This document shows positions 1 through 9,072 of a stretch of 64,000 bases of DNA, one piece after another. The notes beneath the pieces are model-generated. The model worked only from the letters and a program-made list of their open reading frames with translations, was not told the DNA's origin and made no database searches. The translations under genes were made by a program, and so were the position numbers. The stretch comes from Bifidobacterium olomucense (GTDB lineage Bacteria; Actinomycetota; Actinomycetes; Actinomycetales; Bifidobacteriaceae). The first letter of the stretch is position 1, and each line of letters starts with the position of its first letter. The stretch lies in assembly GCF_012932375.1 (NCBI RefSeq), contig NZ_JAAIIG010000001.1, positions 186,001 to 250,000 of the forward strand, given 5' to 3'.

Positions 1-294
1 GTGGCGGTAGTAGCGCATATCGACCGGTAGGAATATGCCATCCGGGCATAATTGACGTGCCCGTGCGGCCGGCATGGCCGAATTGATGCCATAGCGACGA
101 GCTTCATAACTTGCGGCAGATACCACCGAACGTGTGCCCGTGCCGATGATTACCGGCAACCCGCGCAACTCCGGGTGACGCGCCACCTCCAGCGAAGCAT
201 AGAAAGCGTCCATGTCGATATGCAGCACTGTGCAGCCGCTTTCGTCGTGTCCCCAATCTCGTTTGGCGGCCTCAAGTCGTGGTGCGGTGCTCAT
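1..294 (-). CDS. dinB: DNA polymerase IV (partial, N-terminal part)
   Basis: This is the first 98 codons of a minus-strand gene that runs off the left edge. The translation opens [15 protein letters not shown] and then shows the Y-family palm motif [13 protein letters not shown], with the first metal-binding aspartates, followed by GLPVIIG and [13 protein letters not shown]. These are hallmarks of DinB, an error-prone translesion polymerase. The ATG is at 292–294. There is no Shine-Dalgarno sequence, but a -10-like TACAAT lies on the minus strand at 302–307, seven bases from the ATG, which suggests a leaderless mRNA. The gene is divergent from the EamA transporter. The catalytic half and the C-terminus lie outside the window. 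Confidence 0.9.
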   Translation of the reverse strand, partial: MSTAPRLEAAKRDWGHDESGCTVLHIDMDAFYASLEVARHPELRGLPVIIGTGTRSVVSAASYEARRYGINSAMPAARARQLCPDGIFLPVDMRYYRH

Positions 295-308
295 GCCTCT
301 TATTGTAC

Positions 309-350
309 GAGCAGAGGTGCGAGCGGAGGTGCGAGCGGAGGTGCGAGCGG
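309..350. repeat. 12-bp tandem repeat in the dinB–EamA intergenic region
   Basis: The unit GAGGTGCGAGCG occurs about three times head to tail, preceded by a partial copy. Just downstream, at about 354–380, CATGCCAGACCATG is repeated twice. The repeats sit in the divergent promoter region between dinB and the EamA gene. Nothing links them to a known element. Confidence 0.6.
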
Positions 351-477
351 ATACATGCCAGACCATGACATGCCAGACCATGTCGGTCAGTGGCCCTGTC
401 CAAAGCGTTGTCCGTGTTTTTCCGGTGTGTCCACGCCCCGCGACTGCTGTCCCGACGGGTCGAGTAGCGTGAGTCTT

Positions 478-1443
478 ATGCAGCAGATGAGTCAGGTGAA
501 GCAGGTGGTGGTCGGTCTTCTCAACCGTGTTCCGGTCGTATTGATCGTCATTGGGGAGGCTTTGGTGATTTATCTGGCTACCGCCGTCGCCAAACTGGCG
601 TTCACCCAGCTCGACCCGCTGTACTCGGTATGGTATCGCGTGGGATTCATGGCCGTACTGCTGCTGGCATGGAGACGTCCGTGGAGTGTGAGCAAACGCG
701 ATCGGCTTTTCCGTCGATCCGCACGAGGATGGGCCTTGATTGTGCTGCTCGGATGTTCGCTGGTGTTGATGAACACGATGTTTTATGTGGCCATCAGCAA
801 TATGGACATGGGCATTGCCGTGGCTATAGAATTCCTCGGCCCGCTTTCGGTGGCGGTGGTTACCGGCCGCAGCTGGCGTGAACGACTTGGCATCGGTATT
901 GCAGCGGTTGGCGTGGTGTTGCTTGCCGGCATTTCGCTGGCGAATCCTTCCGGCAAAGGTACGTTTCTGGTTGGTTTGATCGCCATTCTTATCGGCGGGT
1001 CGATGTGGGGCGTATACATCGTCACCGGACGACGCGTGGCTTCGGGCGGCAATTCTCTGGACAATCTATGCATTGCCGTGACCATCGGCTGGCTGGTGCA
1101 GTCGCTATTCCTCGGCGCACCTGCCGCCGCGCACGTGCTTCATCCCAAGCCGGATGCCACCTGGGCGCTCGCCGCCGGCGGTTCGTTGAAACTGTTGCTG
1201 TTGTTGTTCGTCATTTCGCTGATGGCGTCGTTTATTCCCTATGTCGTGGAACAGATAACGTTGCGGCGTACTTCATCCGGTGCTTTTTCCGTGATGCAGT
1301 CGATTAATCCCGCAATGGCTGTTGCCATTGGTCTATTGTTCGGCGAAGTGCCGAGCGCTGGTGAGATCGTAGGCGTCGCGTTGGTGATTTGCGCTGTGAT
1401 CGTCACGTTTTCGGGTGATACGGCACCGGCGGGAAATGATTGA
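478..1443 (+). CDS. EamA/DMT-family membrane exporter
   Basis: This is a predicted inner-membrane transporter of the drug/metabolite (EamA, RhtA-like) superfamily, about 321 residues and about ten hydrophobic segments, the usual size for two EamA repeats. The frame is open further upstream, but the peptide before 478 is not membrane-like and contains the tandem repeat region. The ATG at 478 follows TAGCGT at 465–470 by seven bases without a Shine-Dalgarno sequence, so a leaderless start is likely; the ATG at 487 is an alternative. Family members export amino acids or other small metabolites. The substrate cannot be read from the sequence. It ends TGA at 1441–1443, before tRNA-Ser. Confidence 0.82.
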   Translation: MQQMSQVKQVVVGLLNRVPVVLIVIGEALVIYLATAVAKLAFTQLDPLYSVWYRVGFMAVLLLAWRRPWSVSKRDRLFRRSARGWALIVLLGCSLVLMNTMFYVAISNMDMGIAVAIEFLGPLSVAVVTGRSWRERLGIGIAAVGVVLLAGISLANPSGKGTFLVGLIAILIGGSMWGVYIVTGRRVASGGNSLDNLCIAVTIGWLVQSLFLGAPAAAHVLHPKPDATWALAAGGSLKLLLLLFVISLMASFIPYVVEQITLRRTSSGAFSVMQSINPAMAVAIGLLFGEVPSAGEIVGVALVICAVIVTFSGDTAPAGND

Positions 1444-1571
1444 TAATAGCTGATTGCGTGCGCGGTCTGTGTGATGGGAACATCGATGGAGGACGCGCAA
1501 CACCTCGAAGTGTTCGCGATATCCGAAAGTTGTGGTACAGTGTTTTGCTGTTGCGCTTGATTGGGCAACGT

Positions 1572-1659
1572 GGAGACATGCCTGAGTGGCCGATAGGGGC
1601 ACCCTGCTAAGGTGTTAGTCGCTTTTCGCGGCTCGAGGGTTCGAATCCCTCTGTCTCCG
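1572..1659 (+). tRNA. tRNA-Ser (anticodon GCU)
   Basis: This is an 88-nt class II tRNA with a long variable arm. The acceptor arms GGAGACA (1572–1578) and TGTCTCC (1652–1658) pair, with discriminator G at 1659. The anticodon loop CTGCTAA (1604–1610) gives GCT at 1606–1608, reading AGC/AGU serine codons. The T arm contains GGTTCGAATCC. CCA is not encoded. A terminator follows directly. Confidence 0.96.
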
Positions 1660-1665
1660 CAACCA

Positions 1666-1700
1666 AGGGCTTCTGGGGTTTTCCGGAAGCCCTTTTTGTT
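1666..1700 (+). terminator. Rho-independent terminator after tRNA-Ser(GCU)
   Basis: AGGGCTTC (1666–1673) pairs with GAAGCCCT (1686–1693), followed by a T-rich tract. It also lies between the converging tRNA and the minus-strand lipoprotein gene ending at 1730. Confidence 0.85.
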
Positions 1701-1729
1701 TTCTGTGAGATATCCCGCGTGGCCCTGCG

Positions 1730-2593
1730 TTAGCGTTCGAAGAGATCGGCGTCGGCAGTGGGATAGCCGAGCTGGAACGCGGCATACGCATGTTTGGCGG
1801 CGAGCGCGGCGAGGATGGACAATGTGGTGGTGTCGGACGGGGAGTCCGAATCCGTTACGGCCTTGATTTCGGCGCGTGCACAATCCATTTCTATGGCGGC
1901 GGCCGTCGGTACGGTTTGTCCGCTGGGCTTGTCGTCGATAGTCACCGGATTGGCCAGCAGCGTACTGATGTCGTAGACCTTTTGTCTGGGATCGGCATGG
2001 GTGCCGGATGCTCCCGTATCGCCGGCAGTGTTCCAGCTGCCGTCCGCCAGCGACACGAGCTGTTGCCCTGCGCTTTTGTGCAAGTCGCTGAGCTGGAGCG
2101 TCGCCCCCGCGGTCCGGCCCTGCGCGGCGAGTACTTCCAAAGCGAATCCGGCGCGGTCTTCGGCCAATGCCATGGCATCGAGCACATCGGTGTCCATCGT
2201 CATGGCGGTGACTCCATCTAGACGAGCGGGGGATGAGGATGGAGTGACGGCGGACAGTCGTTGGGCCAAGGAAGCCAGCTTGGCTTTGGACTGGGCGTTG
2301 CGAAGCACTCCCTCGCCGAATCGTCCGGGGCAGGACGCGGCGACGTCAATCCATGCCAGCGGTACCGATTGACCAGCGACATACCGTACTGTCATTGGGG
2401 TGCCGGTACCATTCCAGGAATCGTCGTTCACCAGCGTGAGCGCTTGCTCGCAAGGGCTCATCTGCCGTTCGGCTTCGGCTTTGCCGGACAGGCGGGGAGC
2501 GGAACATGCACTGAACGAACACAGCAGTATCGCCGCGGATGCCAGTGCCCCGATGCGGCGGGCTGACTCGGACCAAAGCGCATGTGTCTGCAT
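1730..2593 (-). CDS. Putative lipoprotein of unknown function
   Basis: The 287-residue protein has a positively charged N-terminus, a hydrophobic stretch and a lipobox-like end (LLCSFSAC, Cys30), so it is probably a lipid-anchored exported protein. The mature part is rich in Ala, Ser, Asp and Thr and shows no recognised domain. The ATG at 2591–2593 has no Shine-Dalgarno sequence. TAGTGT lies on the minus strand at 2602–2607, eight bases away, consistent with a leaderless transcript. It is divergent from nusA. The function is not recognised. Confidence 0.75.
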   Translation of the reverse strand: MQTHALWSESARRIGALASAAILLCSFSACSAPRLSGKAEAERQMSPCEQALTLVNDDSWNGTGTPMTVRYVAGQSVPLAWIDVAASCPGRFGEGVLRNAQSKAKLASLAQRLSAVTPSSSPARLDGVTAMTMDTDVLDAMALAEDRAGFALEVLAAQGRTAGATLQLSDLHKSAGQQLVSLADGSWNTAGDTGASGTHADPRQKVYDISTLLANPVTIDDKPSGQTVPTAAAIEMDCARAEIKAVTDSDSPSDTTTLSILAALAAKHAYAAFQLGYPTADADLFER

Positions 2594-2667
2594 GGAAATC
2601 TACACTAATAGCTAACTGTGACCATTCAAGGCCATGCGCCACATAACTTCATAGGAGGTACGGATCG

Positions 2668-3747
2668 ATGGAACTGGACCTGACAGGAATGCACAAGCTT
2701 GCCGCTGAGCAAGGAATCGACCCCGGAACCTTGGATGAGGCGCTGGCCGAGGCTTTGCGTCTCGCCTATCTCAAGACTCCGCATGCAGCCAAGCATGCTC
2801 GTGTGGAACTCGATGAACGTGCCGGCAGCTTTACTGTGTGGGCGGCCGATGAGATTCCGGTAGAGCCGACTGAAGACGATCCGCATCCTGCTCCCAAGCT
2901 GGGCGAGGAATACGACGATACGCCGCATGATTTCGGCCGTCTTGCCGCAGCCACTGCACGTCAGGTCATCACTCAGCTGTTCCGCCGTGCGGAAGACGAG
3001 AAGGTGTTCGGCGCTTTCTCCGGTCAGAAGGGCAAGCTGATCACCGGCGTCATCCAGCAGGATGTATCCGATTCCTCCAACGTGCATGTCGCCATGGGAG
3101 ACGTGGAGGCCATTCTGCCGCGTCGTGAGCAGGTACCGGGAGAACGCTATCGTCATGGCGAGCGTATCCGTGTGTATGTGGTCAATGTGGCTCGCGGCGT
3201 TCGCGGACCGGAAATTGTGGTGTCCCGTTCCCACCCTGAACTCGTGCGCAAGCTGTTTGAGCGTGAGGTGCCGGAGCTGGTTTCGGGCGCGGTGTCCATT
3301 ATGGCGATCGCCCGTGAGGCCGGTGCCCGCACCAAGATCGCGGTTAAGGCCAACACCGAGGGCGTCAATCCGAAGGGCGCCTTGATTGGTCCCGGTGGTG
3401 CTCGTGTGCGCGCTGTTATGGAGAACCTTGGCCCGGAGAAAATCGATATCGTCGATTATTCCGATGATCCAGCGAAGTTCGTGGCTGCTGCGCTGAGCCC
3501 GGCTGTGGCTACTGGTGTGCAGGTGATCAGCGAGAAGAACAAGACCGCCATCGCGTTCATCCATGACGATCAGCTGTCGCTCGCTATCGGCAAGGAAGGC
3601 CAGAACGCTCGTCTCGCTGCCAAGCTGACCGGTTGGAAGATCGGCATCGAGTCCGCTGAGGCGCATGCCAAGAAGGTCGCTGCTGAACAGGCCGCGCAGG
3701 AAGCGCAGGATCAGGCCGCTGCCGCGCAACCGGAGCAGGGCGAGTAA
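2668..3747 (+). CDS. nusA: Transcription termination/antitermination protein NusA
   Basis: The 359-residue protein begins MELDLTGMHKLAAEQGI and has the order N-terminal RNA-polymerase-binding domain, S1 domain (about residues 130–200), then KH1 and KH2 (NPKGALIGPGGARVRAVM and LSLAIGKEGQNARLAAKLTGW). It binds RNA polymerase and nascent RNA and modulates pausing, termination and rRNA antitermination. It lacks the C-terminal acidic repeats of proteobacterial NusA, as expected in actinobacteria. A strong AGGAGGT at about 2653 supports the start. It heads the nusA–infB block. No ylxR-like ORF lies between nusA and infB. Confidence 0.97.
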   Translation: MELDLTGMHKLAAEQGIDPGTLDEALAEALRLAYLKTPHAAKHARVELDERAGSFTVWAADEIPVEPTEDDPHPAPKLGEEYDDTPHDFGRLAAATARQVITQLFRRAEDEKVFGAFSGQKGKLITGVIQQDVSDSSNVHVAMGDVEAILPRREQVPGERYRHGERIRVYVVNVARGVRGPEIVVSRSHPELVRKLFEREVPELVSGAVSIMAIAREAGARTKIAVKANTEGVNPKGALIGPGGARVRAVMENLGPEKIDIVDYSDDPAKFVAAALSPAVATGVQVISEKNKTAIAFIHDDQLSLAIGKEGQNARLAAKLTGWKIGIESAEAHAKKVAAEQAAQEAQDQAAAAQPEQGE

Positions 3748-4069
3748 GAGCAGTAGAGAAGCCTACCGCACAACCGTACGACAGTCGGACAGCGCAACCG
3801 AATGGTGGCAGCGCTACGAAATCCGATTGATATTGTCATCGTTGCACGAGCCGCGTTTTCCTGTGATGGAGGGCGCGGCTCGCTGCTATGCCGCTATCCA
3901 GCGCTATGAGTATGCTTGAGTGGCGTATGTGGGTGGGCGCAGTGTGCGCAAAATCGCCCGCACAGAGACGAGGTAACACGATCATGGTCGAACGATGAGA
4001 CAGGGTAGGCTTGCCGTCATCACCAATTGACCACGCCCATGTCGCGTGGTCACAGAATAGGAGTAATTA
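3748..4069. other. nusA–infB intergenic region with two hairpins
   Basis: No convincing gene lies in these 322 bases. A 9-bp hairpin pairs CGAGCCGCG (3847–3855) with CGCGGCTCG (3874–3882) without a T tract, so it is more likely an RNA structure or attenuator than a strong terminator. A second inverted repeat, GACCACG/CGTGGTC at about 4029–4051, lies just upstream of the infB ribosome binding site (AGGAG at about 4059) and could affect translation. Confidence 0.55.
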
Positions 4070-6955
4070 GTGGGAAAACCACGCGTATACGAACTGGCCA
4101 AAGATTTGAACGTCGATAGCAAGACCGTTCTGGAGAAGCTTAAGGACATGGGGGAATTCGTCAAGTCCGCTTCCTCCACCATTGAACCTCCGGTAGCGCG
4201 CCGTCTGCGCGCTGCTTTCGCAAAGGACAACACCAAGGGCGATACCAAGCCGGCGCCGTCCGCGCAGAAGCCTGTTGCCAAGCCCATGCCTCAGCAGCAC
4301 AAGCCTGCGGCAGAATCCCCGGCTCCGGCAGCTCCCGCGCCGGCCGCTCCGACGCCGCGTGCACATGCAGCCCGTCCGGCTGCCCCGACGCCGATGCGTC
4401 ACGAACAGCATGATCATCGTGACAACCGTGATTCCAACGGTCGTCCGGCACGCCCTGGTCAGGGCCGTATGAACAACGGTGGTCGTCCCTCCCAGAACCG
4501 TGCGAACGGTGCCCAGCCCGGTCCGCGCCAGAACAACCGCGATAATCGCGGCGGTGCGCCGACTCCTCGCCCGTCCGTCCAATCCAACGCTAATGGCGGT
4601 AATGCCAACGGTGCTGCATCAAACGCCATTCCGCGCCCGCATACGCCGGGCCCGCGTCCGGGCAACAACCCGTTCTCCCGCAAGCAGGGTATGCGTACCC
4701 CGACTCCGGGTGATATTCCGCGTCCTCATCCGATGGCTCGTCCGACCGCGGAAGGTGGTCGCGGCGGTCGTCCAGGTCGTCCCGGTCAGGGCCAGAACGG
4801 TCAGGGCCGCGGCGGATTCCGCGGCCGTCCGGGTCAGGGCGGCGGTCAGGGCGCTCCGCGTCCGGGCCAGTGGGGCCATAACCGTCCGGGTCAGGGCGGC
4901 GGCGCCGGCGCTCAGGGCGGCGCTCGCGGTGGATTCCGCGGCGGTCAGGGCGGCAATAACTTCCAGGGCGGCGGCGCTCCCTCCAACGGTCCTGCACGCG
5001 GCGGTGGTCGCGGTGGTCGCGGTGGCGCAGCCGGTGCATTCGGTCGTCAGGGCGGCAAGTCCTCGAAGGCACGCAAGAACCGTCTGGCAAAGCGTCATGA
5101 GTATGAGGAGCTGAAAGCACCGACCATCGGCGGTGTACGTATCCCCAACGGCAATGGTCAGACCATCCGCCTGCGTCAGGGCGCGTCCCTGGCTGATCTG
5201 GCGGAGAAGATCAACGTCAATCAGGCTGCGTTGGTTACCGTTCTGTTCCACCTCGGCCAGATGGCGACTGCCACCCAGTCCCTCGATGAAGACACCTTCC
5301 AGATTCTGGGCGAGGAGATCGGCTGGAACATCCAGCTTGTTTCCGCCGAGGAGGAGGATAAGGAGCTGCTCCAGCAGTTCGACATCAACCTCGATGAAGA
5401 AGAGCTGCAGGATGATGAGGATCTTCAGCCTCGTCCGCCGGTCGTCACCGTTATGGGCCATGTCGATCACGGTAAGACCCGCTTGCTTGATACCATCCGC
5501 AAGACCAACGTCATCGCACGTGAGGCTGGCGGCATTACGCAGCGTATTGGTGCATATCAGGTCACCGTGGAGCTTGACGGCGAACAGCGCAAGATCACGT
5601 TCCTCGATACCCCGGGCCATGAGGCCTTCACCGCCATGCGTGCCCGTGGTGCCGAACTCACCGACGTCGCGATCCTCGTGGTCGCCGCCGACGATGGTGT
5701 GATGCCCCAGACCGTTGAGGCCATCAACCACGCCCAGGCCGCCAAGGTGCCGATCGTCGTGGCCGTCAACAAGATCGATGTGCCAGGTGCCAATCCGGAA
5801 AAGGTCCGCGGCCAGCTCACCGAGTTCGGACTGGTGCCCGAGGAGTATGGCGGCGACACGATGTTCGTGGATATCTCCGCCAAGCAGAACATCAACGTGG
5901 ACAAGCTCCTCGAAGCCGTGCTGCTGACGGCTGACGCCGAGCTTGATCTTCGTGCGAACCCGAACATGGACGCCCGTGGTGCCACCGTCGAAGCCCGACT
6001 TGATAAGGGCCGCGGTGCCGTGGCCACCGTGCTCGTCCAGCAGGGTACCCTGCACGTAGGCGACGCCATCGTGGCCGGCACCTCCTATGGCCGCGTGCGC
6101 GCCATGCTCGACGAGAACGGCCAGACCATGGACGCGGCCGGTCCGTCCACGCCGGTTCAGGTGCTGGGTCTGACCTCCGTGCCTACTGCCGGCGACCTGT
6201 TCCTTGTGGCTTCCGATGATCGCGCAGCCCGCCAGATCGCCGAAAAGCGTCAGGCCACCGAGCGTGCCGCCCAGCTGGCCAAGCGTCGCAAGGTCGTCTC
6301 GCTGGAGGACTTCAAGAAGAAGTTCGCCGAGTCCGAGATCGATATGCTCAACATCGTCATCAAGGGCGATTCCTCCGGCTCCGTCGAGGCGCTGGAAGAC
6401 TCCTTGATGAAGATCGAGATCTCCGACGAAGTCGGCATCCAGGTCATCCACCGCGGCGTCGGCGCGATTACCCAGAACGATGTCAATCTGGCTACGGTCG
6501 ACAAGGCCGTCATCATCGGCTTCAACGTGCGTCCGAACCGTCAGGTCGCCGATCTTGCCGAGCGCGAGGGCGTGGAGATCAAGTACTACTCGGTCATCTA
6601 CCGTGCCATCGAGGATATCGAGGCGTCCCTCAAGGGCATGCTCAAGCCGGAATACGAAGAGGTCGTCACCTCCCACTCCGAGATCCGCGAGATCTTCCGC
6701 TCCTCCAAGTTCGGCAACATCGCCGGCGTTATGGTGCAGGACGGCGAGGTCAAGCGCGGTACGAAGTGCCGTATTCTGCGCAACGGTGTGGCTACGGTCA
6801 ACGATCTGGAGATCTCCTCGCTGCGCCGCTTCAAGGACGATGTCCAGTCGGTCAAGGAAGGTTACGAGGCCGGTATCAACCTCGGAACCTTCAACGACAT
6901 CGAACTTGGCGACATCATCGAGACCTTCGAGATGCGCGAGGTCGAACGTAAGTAG
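4070..6955 (+). CDS. infB: Translation initiation factor IF-2
   Basis: The 961-residue protein uses a GTG start preceded by AGGAG. Domains in order: a small IF2_N helical domain ([15 protein letters not shown]), a long disordered Pro/Ala- then Gly/Arg/Gln-rich linker to about residue 335, a second IF2_N module at about 345–420, then the GTPase with GHVDHGKT (residues 463–470), DTPGH (from residue 513) and NKID (about 566), and domains II–IV. It positions initiator tRNA on the 30S subunit and drives subunit joining. The long Gly-rich linker is typical of actinobacterial IF-2. The linker is low-complexity DNA, which explains long spurious antisense frames there. Confidence 0.98.
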   Translation: MGKPRVYELAKDLNVDSKTVLEKLKDMGEFVKSASSTIEPPVARRLRAAFAKDNTKGDTKPAPSAQKPVAKPMPQQHKPAAESPAPAAPAPAAPTPRAHAARPAAPTPMRHEQHDHRDNRDSNGRPARPGQGRMNNGGRPSQNRANGAQPGPRQNNRDNRGGAPTPRPSVQSNANGGNANGAASNAIPRPHTPGPRPGNNPFSRKQGMRTPTPGDIPRPHPMARPTAEGGRGGRPGRPGQGQNGQGRGGFRGRPGQGGGQGAPRPGQWGHNRPGQGGGAGAQGGARGGFRGGQGGNNFQGGGAPSNGPARGGGRGGRGGAAGAFGRQGGKSSKARKNRLAKRHEYEELKAPTIGGVRIPNGNGQTIRLRQGASLADLAEKINVNQAALVTVLFHLGQMATATQSLDEDTFQILGEEIGWNIQLVSAEEEDKELLQQFDINLDEEELQDDEDLQPRPPVVTVMGHVDHGKTRLLDTIRKTNVIAREAGGITQRIGAYQVTVELDGEQRKITFLDTPGHEAFTAMRARGAELTDVAILVVAADDGVMPQTVEAINHAQAAKVPIVVAVNKIDVPGANPEKVRGQLTEFGLVPEEYGGDTMFVDISAKQNINVDKLLEAVLLTADAELDLRANPNMDARGATVEARLDKGRGAVATVLVQQGTLHVGDAIVAGTSYGRVRAMLDENGQTMDAAGPSTPVQVLGLTSVPTAGDLFLVASDDRAARQIAEKRQATERAAQLAKRRKVVSLEDFKKKFAESEIDMLNIVIKGDSSGSVEALEDSLMKIEISDEVGIQVIHRGVGAITQNDVNLATVDKAVIIGFNVRPNRQVADLAEREGVEIKYYSVIYRAIEDIEASLKGMLKPEYEEVVTSHSEIREIFRSSKFGNIAGVMVQDGEVKRGTKCRILRNGVATVNDLEISSLRRFKDDVQSVKEGYEAGINLGTFNDIELGDIIETFEMREVERK

Positions 6956-6997
6956 TGCATCGCCTCGTCCGATAATCAATCGGATACCTATATTTCT

Positions 6998-7113
6998 GGC
7001 TCCCCCGTCAAGGGGGAGCTGCCGAACGAAGTGAGTTCGAAAGAGTTTCGGCGTCAAGCCGAATCCCTGCTTTCGACCGTCTACGACGACAGCTCCCCCT
7101 TGACGGGGGAGCC
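6998..7113. repeat. 116-bp nested inverted-repeat element between infB and rbfA
   Basis: Two perfect 24-bp arms, starting GGCTCCCCCGTCAAGGG at 6998 and ending ACGGGGGAGCC at 7113, flank about 66 bp. Each arm is itself a hairpin (CTCCCCC, loop GTCAA, GGGGGAG). The layout resembles a small non-autonomous repeat unit or a strong two-hairpin structure in the infB–rbfA transcript. No ORF lies inside it. Confidence 0.8.
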
Positions 7114-7149
7114 GAGTCATATGTCGTCATTTGTGAAAGGAATCTGCCC

Positions 7150-7659
7150 ATGGCAGGAACCAACCCCCGCGCCGCCCGTATCGCGGCTTTGATCCAGCGC
7201 GTTGTCGCTTCCTCCATCGAACGTGAGCTGCATGACAAGCGCCTGACGAATATCACCGTCACCGAAGTGCGCGTGACCAACGATCTGCAGATCGCCAAGA
7301 TCTACTGGACCCAGCTTGGCCATGAGGGCAAGGAAACCGGTGAACGCAAGCGCGCCCAGCAGGCTCTCGACCAGGCAAAGGGACATCTGCGTACGCTTGT
7401 TGGTCGCAAGGCCGGTCTGCGCCTGACCCCGCAGCTGCAGTTCGTGTTCGACGAGGTTCCCGGCGAGGCACACGAAATCGAAGACATTCTTGCCTTGGCA
7501 CGTAAGCGTGACGAGGAACTGGCCAAGGCTCGCGCCACCGCTCAGTATGCCGGTGACGCCGACCCGTACAAGCACGACGACGAGCCTGATGATGAGGCTG
7601 ATGACGAGTTTGTAGCCGAGTCCGGCGAGACTGATGAGGACTACCCCGAAAACGAGTAG
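7150..7659 (+). CDS. rbfA: Ribosome-binding factor A
   Basis: The 169-residue protein has the KH-like RbfA fold, with RAARIAALIQRVVASSIERE at the N-terminus, DKRLTNITVTEVRVTNDLQ and a central RTLVGRKAGLRLTPQLQFVFDE. RbfA binds the 30S subunit during late 16S rRNA 5'-end maturation and cold adaptation. The last 40 or so residues form a strongly acidic Asp/Glu tail longer than in the E. coli protein. An AAAGGA sequence precedes the ATG at 7150. It lies between two repeat-rich intergenic regions. Confidence 0.96.
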   Translation: MAGTNPRAARIAALIQRVVASSIERELHDKRLTNITVTEVRVTNDLQIAKIYWTQLGHEGKETGERKRAQQALDQAKGHLRTLVGRKAGLRLTPQLQFVFDEVPGEAHEIEDILALARKRDEELAKARATAQYAGDADPYKHDDEPDDEADDEFVAESGETDEDYPENE

Positions 7660-7660
7660 G

Positions 7661-7775
7661 AGCGTACGTTTTCCCGGACTACCGGACCTGTTATCTGGAA
7701 GAACGTACGCTGAGCGACAGTCAGCGTACGTTCCTCCAGATGAAGGGCGACCTACTCTGGAAAAACGTACGCTGA
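7661..7775. repeat. Iterated inverted repeat (CGTACG core) between rbfA and truB
   Basis: Four copies of a ~20-bp motif built on ACGTACGCTGA occur in alternating orientation: 7661–7678 (inverted), 7694–7713, 7721–7740 (inverted, 19 of 20 pairs with the previous copy) and 7756–7775. The middle pair makes a strong hairpin with loop GCGACAG. The first copy starts two bases after the rbfA stop. This is probably a transcript-end or processing structure, or a chromosomal repeat family. Confidence 0.75.
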
Positions 7776-7825
7776 CGTATGACACAGGTAAATTGAGTCA
7801 CAGGTAATGCCCCAAAGGTACTGAT

Positions 7826-8944
7826 ATGACAATGAATCAACCCAATGGCCTACTGGTTATCGACAAGCCGCAAGGTATTACCAGTTTCGATGCGGTGGCT
7901 GCGGTGCGTGGCGCATTGCATATCAAAAAAGTTGGTCATGCCGGCACGCTTGATCCGATGGCAACGGGCGCGTTGGTCATCGCATTCGGCCACGCCACAC
8001 GGCTGCTGAATGCCATCGTGGAACATGACAAAACCTACGAGGCGACGATTCGTCTCGGTATGGGCACCACCACCGATGATGCTGAGGGCCAACTGATTGA
8101 TGTCCGGCATGGCGGCAGCGTTACGGATATGACGCAGAGCGCCATCCAACAAGTCATCGAGGCTCGTTTCACCGGTGATATCGAACAAGTGCCCAATACT
8201 TTTTCCGCAATCAAGATCAACGGCAAACGCGCTTACGACTTGGCTCGCGAAGGTAAAGCCGTGGAACTGAAGGCCCGTCCGGTACATATCAGCGAGTTCA
8301 CCGTACTTGCTGTCCGTCAGGGGTATGTGGCTGGGGAATGCGCCGGCGAACCATTGCAGATGGCTGATTGGGCTGAACCGCAGAATTCAGATTCAGCAGT
8401 TCCGGTGATGGACGTGGATGTACGCGTCAGTTGCTCATCCGGCACCTACATTCGTGCTTTGGCACGTGACTTGGGACAGGAACTGGGCGTTGGCGGACAT
8501 CTGGTCCGATTAAGACGTACCAGGGTCGGTCGGTTTGCTTTGCCGGATGATACCAGCGGTCTTATCGGCGATGAAGACATGACCGCCACTGAGAATCATA
8601 CGGTCAGCGCCCATAGTGAAACCAAGACCTTCACCAATCGTGAAGGCGAAACCGTCACTCGAAACAAGTGCGTGTTGGACACGCCTGTGGAATTGTCCGG
8701 TGACGAGAGACGTGCTTGGTTGCTTGGTCGTGCGCTGAGTATGGAACAGGCGGCGCGCGGAGCTATGCCGTCACTGGATATCACGCCGGAAGAAGCGGCT
8801 GAGCTGCGGTTCGGACGTCGTATTGAACGGTCCGTCGATATGCCGGCTGTGGCCATTGTGCCGCAAACACATGATGTAGTGGCCATTGTAGAACGCGCGA
8901 ACTCGCACCAGGCCAAGCCCGCCACCGTATTCCCCGCCGAGTAG
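7826..8944 (+). CDS. truB: tRNA pseudouridine-55 synthase
   Basis: The 372-residue protein opens NGLLVIDKPQGITSFDAV and carries the catalytic motif GHAGTLDPMATG with nucleophile Asp43 and LIGMG-like RLGMGTTTDD. It isomerises U55 in the tRNA T loop. The C-terminal part, including RALARDLGQELGVGGHLVRLRRTRVGRF and a further 110 residues, is longer than the minimal enzyme, as usual for actinobacteria. AAAGG precedes ATG 7826; ATG 7832 is an in-frame alternative. It is followed by ribF after 128 bases. Confidence 0.96.
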   Translation: MTMNQPNGLLVIDKPQGITSFDAVAAVRGALHIKKVGHAGTLDPMATGALVIAFGHATRLLNAIVEHDKTYEATIRLGMGTTTDDAEGQLIDVRHGGSVTDMTQSAIQQVIEARFTGDIEQVPNTFSAIKINGKRAYDLAREGKAVELKARPVHISEFTVLAVRQGYVAGECAGEPLQMADWAEPQNSDSAVPVMDVDVRVSCSSGTYIRALARDLGQELGVGGHLVRLRRTRVGRFALPDDTSGLIGDEDMTATENHTVSAHSETKTFTNREGETVTRNKCVLDTPVELSGDERRAWLLGRALSMEQAARGAMPSLDITPEEAAELRFGRRIERSVDMPAVAIVPQTHDVVAIVERANSHQAKPATVFPAE

Positions 8945-9072
8945 AGTAGACGCGGTTTGCATTGCGCCGTTTTGTGACGACGACGCGATGCCACGAGTGC
9001 ATGGTTCAGACTCGCAGACATTTTCAGGAACATGAACAGCTACACGTATAGCAAAGGACAGGATTCGACACG

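Noticed and set aside
309-380. A CRISPR-like or VNTR array near the left end.
   Set aside because: The repeat units are 10–12 bp, head to tail without spacers; it is a short tandem repeat only.
1572-1700. tRNA-Ser genes as attachment sites for integrated elements.
   Set aside because: No integrase or duplicated tRNA 3' end was found near either tRNA gene.
3665-3919. A possible ylxR-like small basic ORF between nusA and infB.
   Set aside because: It starts inside nusA in another frame and lacks the YlxR CxxR signature; no ylxR is present in this gap.
4619-7120. An 833-codon minus-strand open frame opposite infB and the start of rbfA.
   Set aside because: It arises from codon bias on the opposite strand of infB, including the Gly-rich linker; it has no start signal and no recognisable protein.
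8945-9072. An FMN riboswitch in front of ribF.
   Set aside because: The 128-base leader lacks the conserved AGGGNNNAG-type FMN aptamer core, and ribF follows truB closely.
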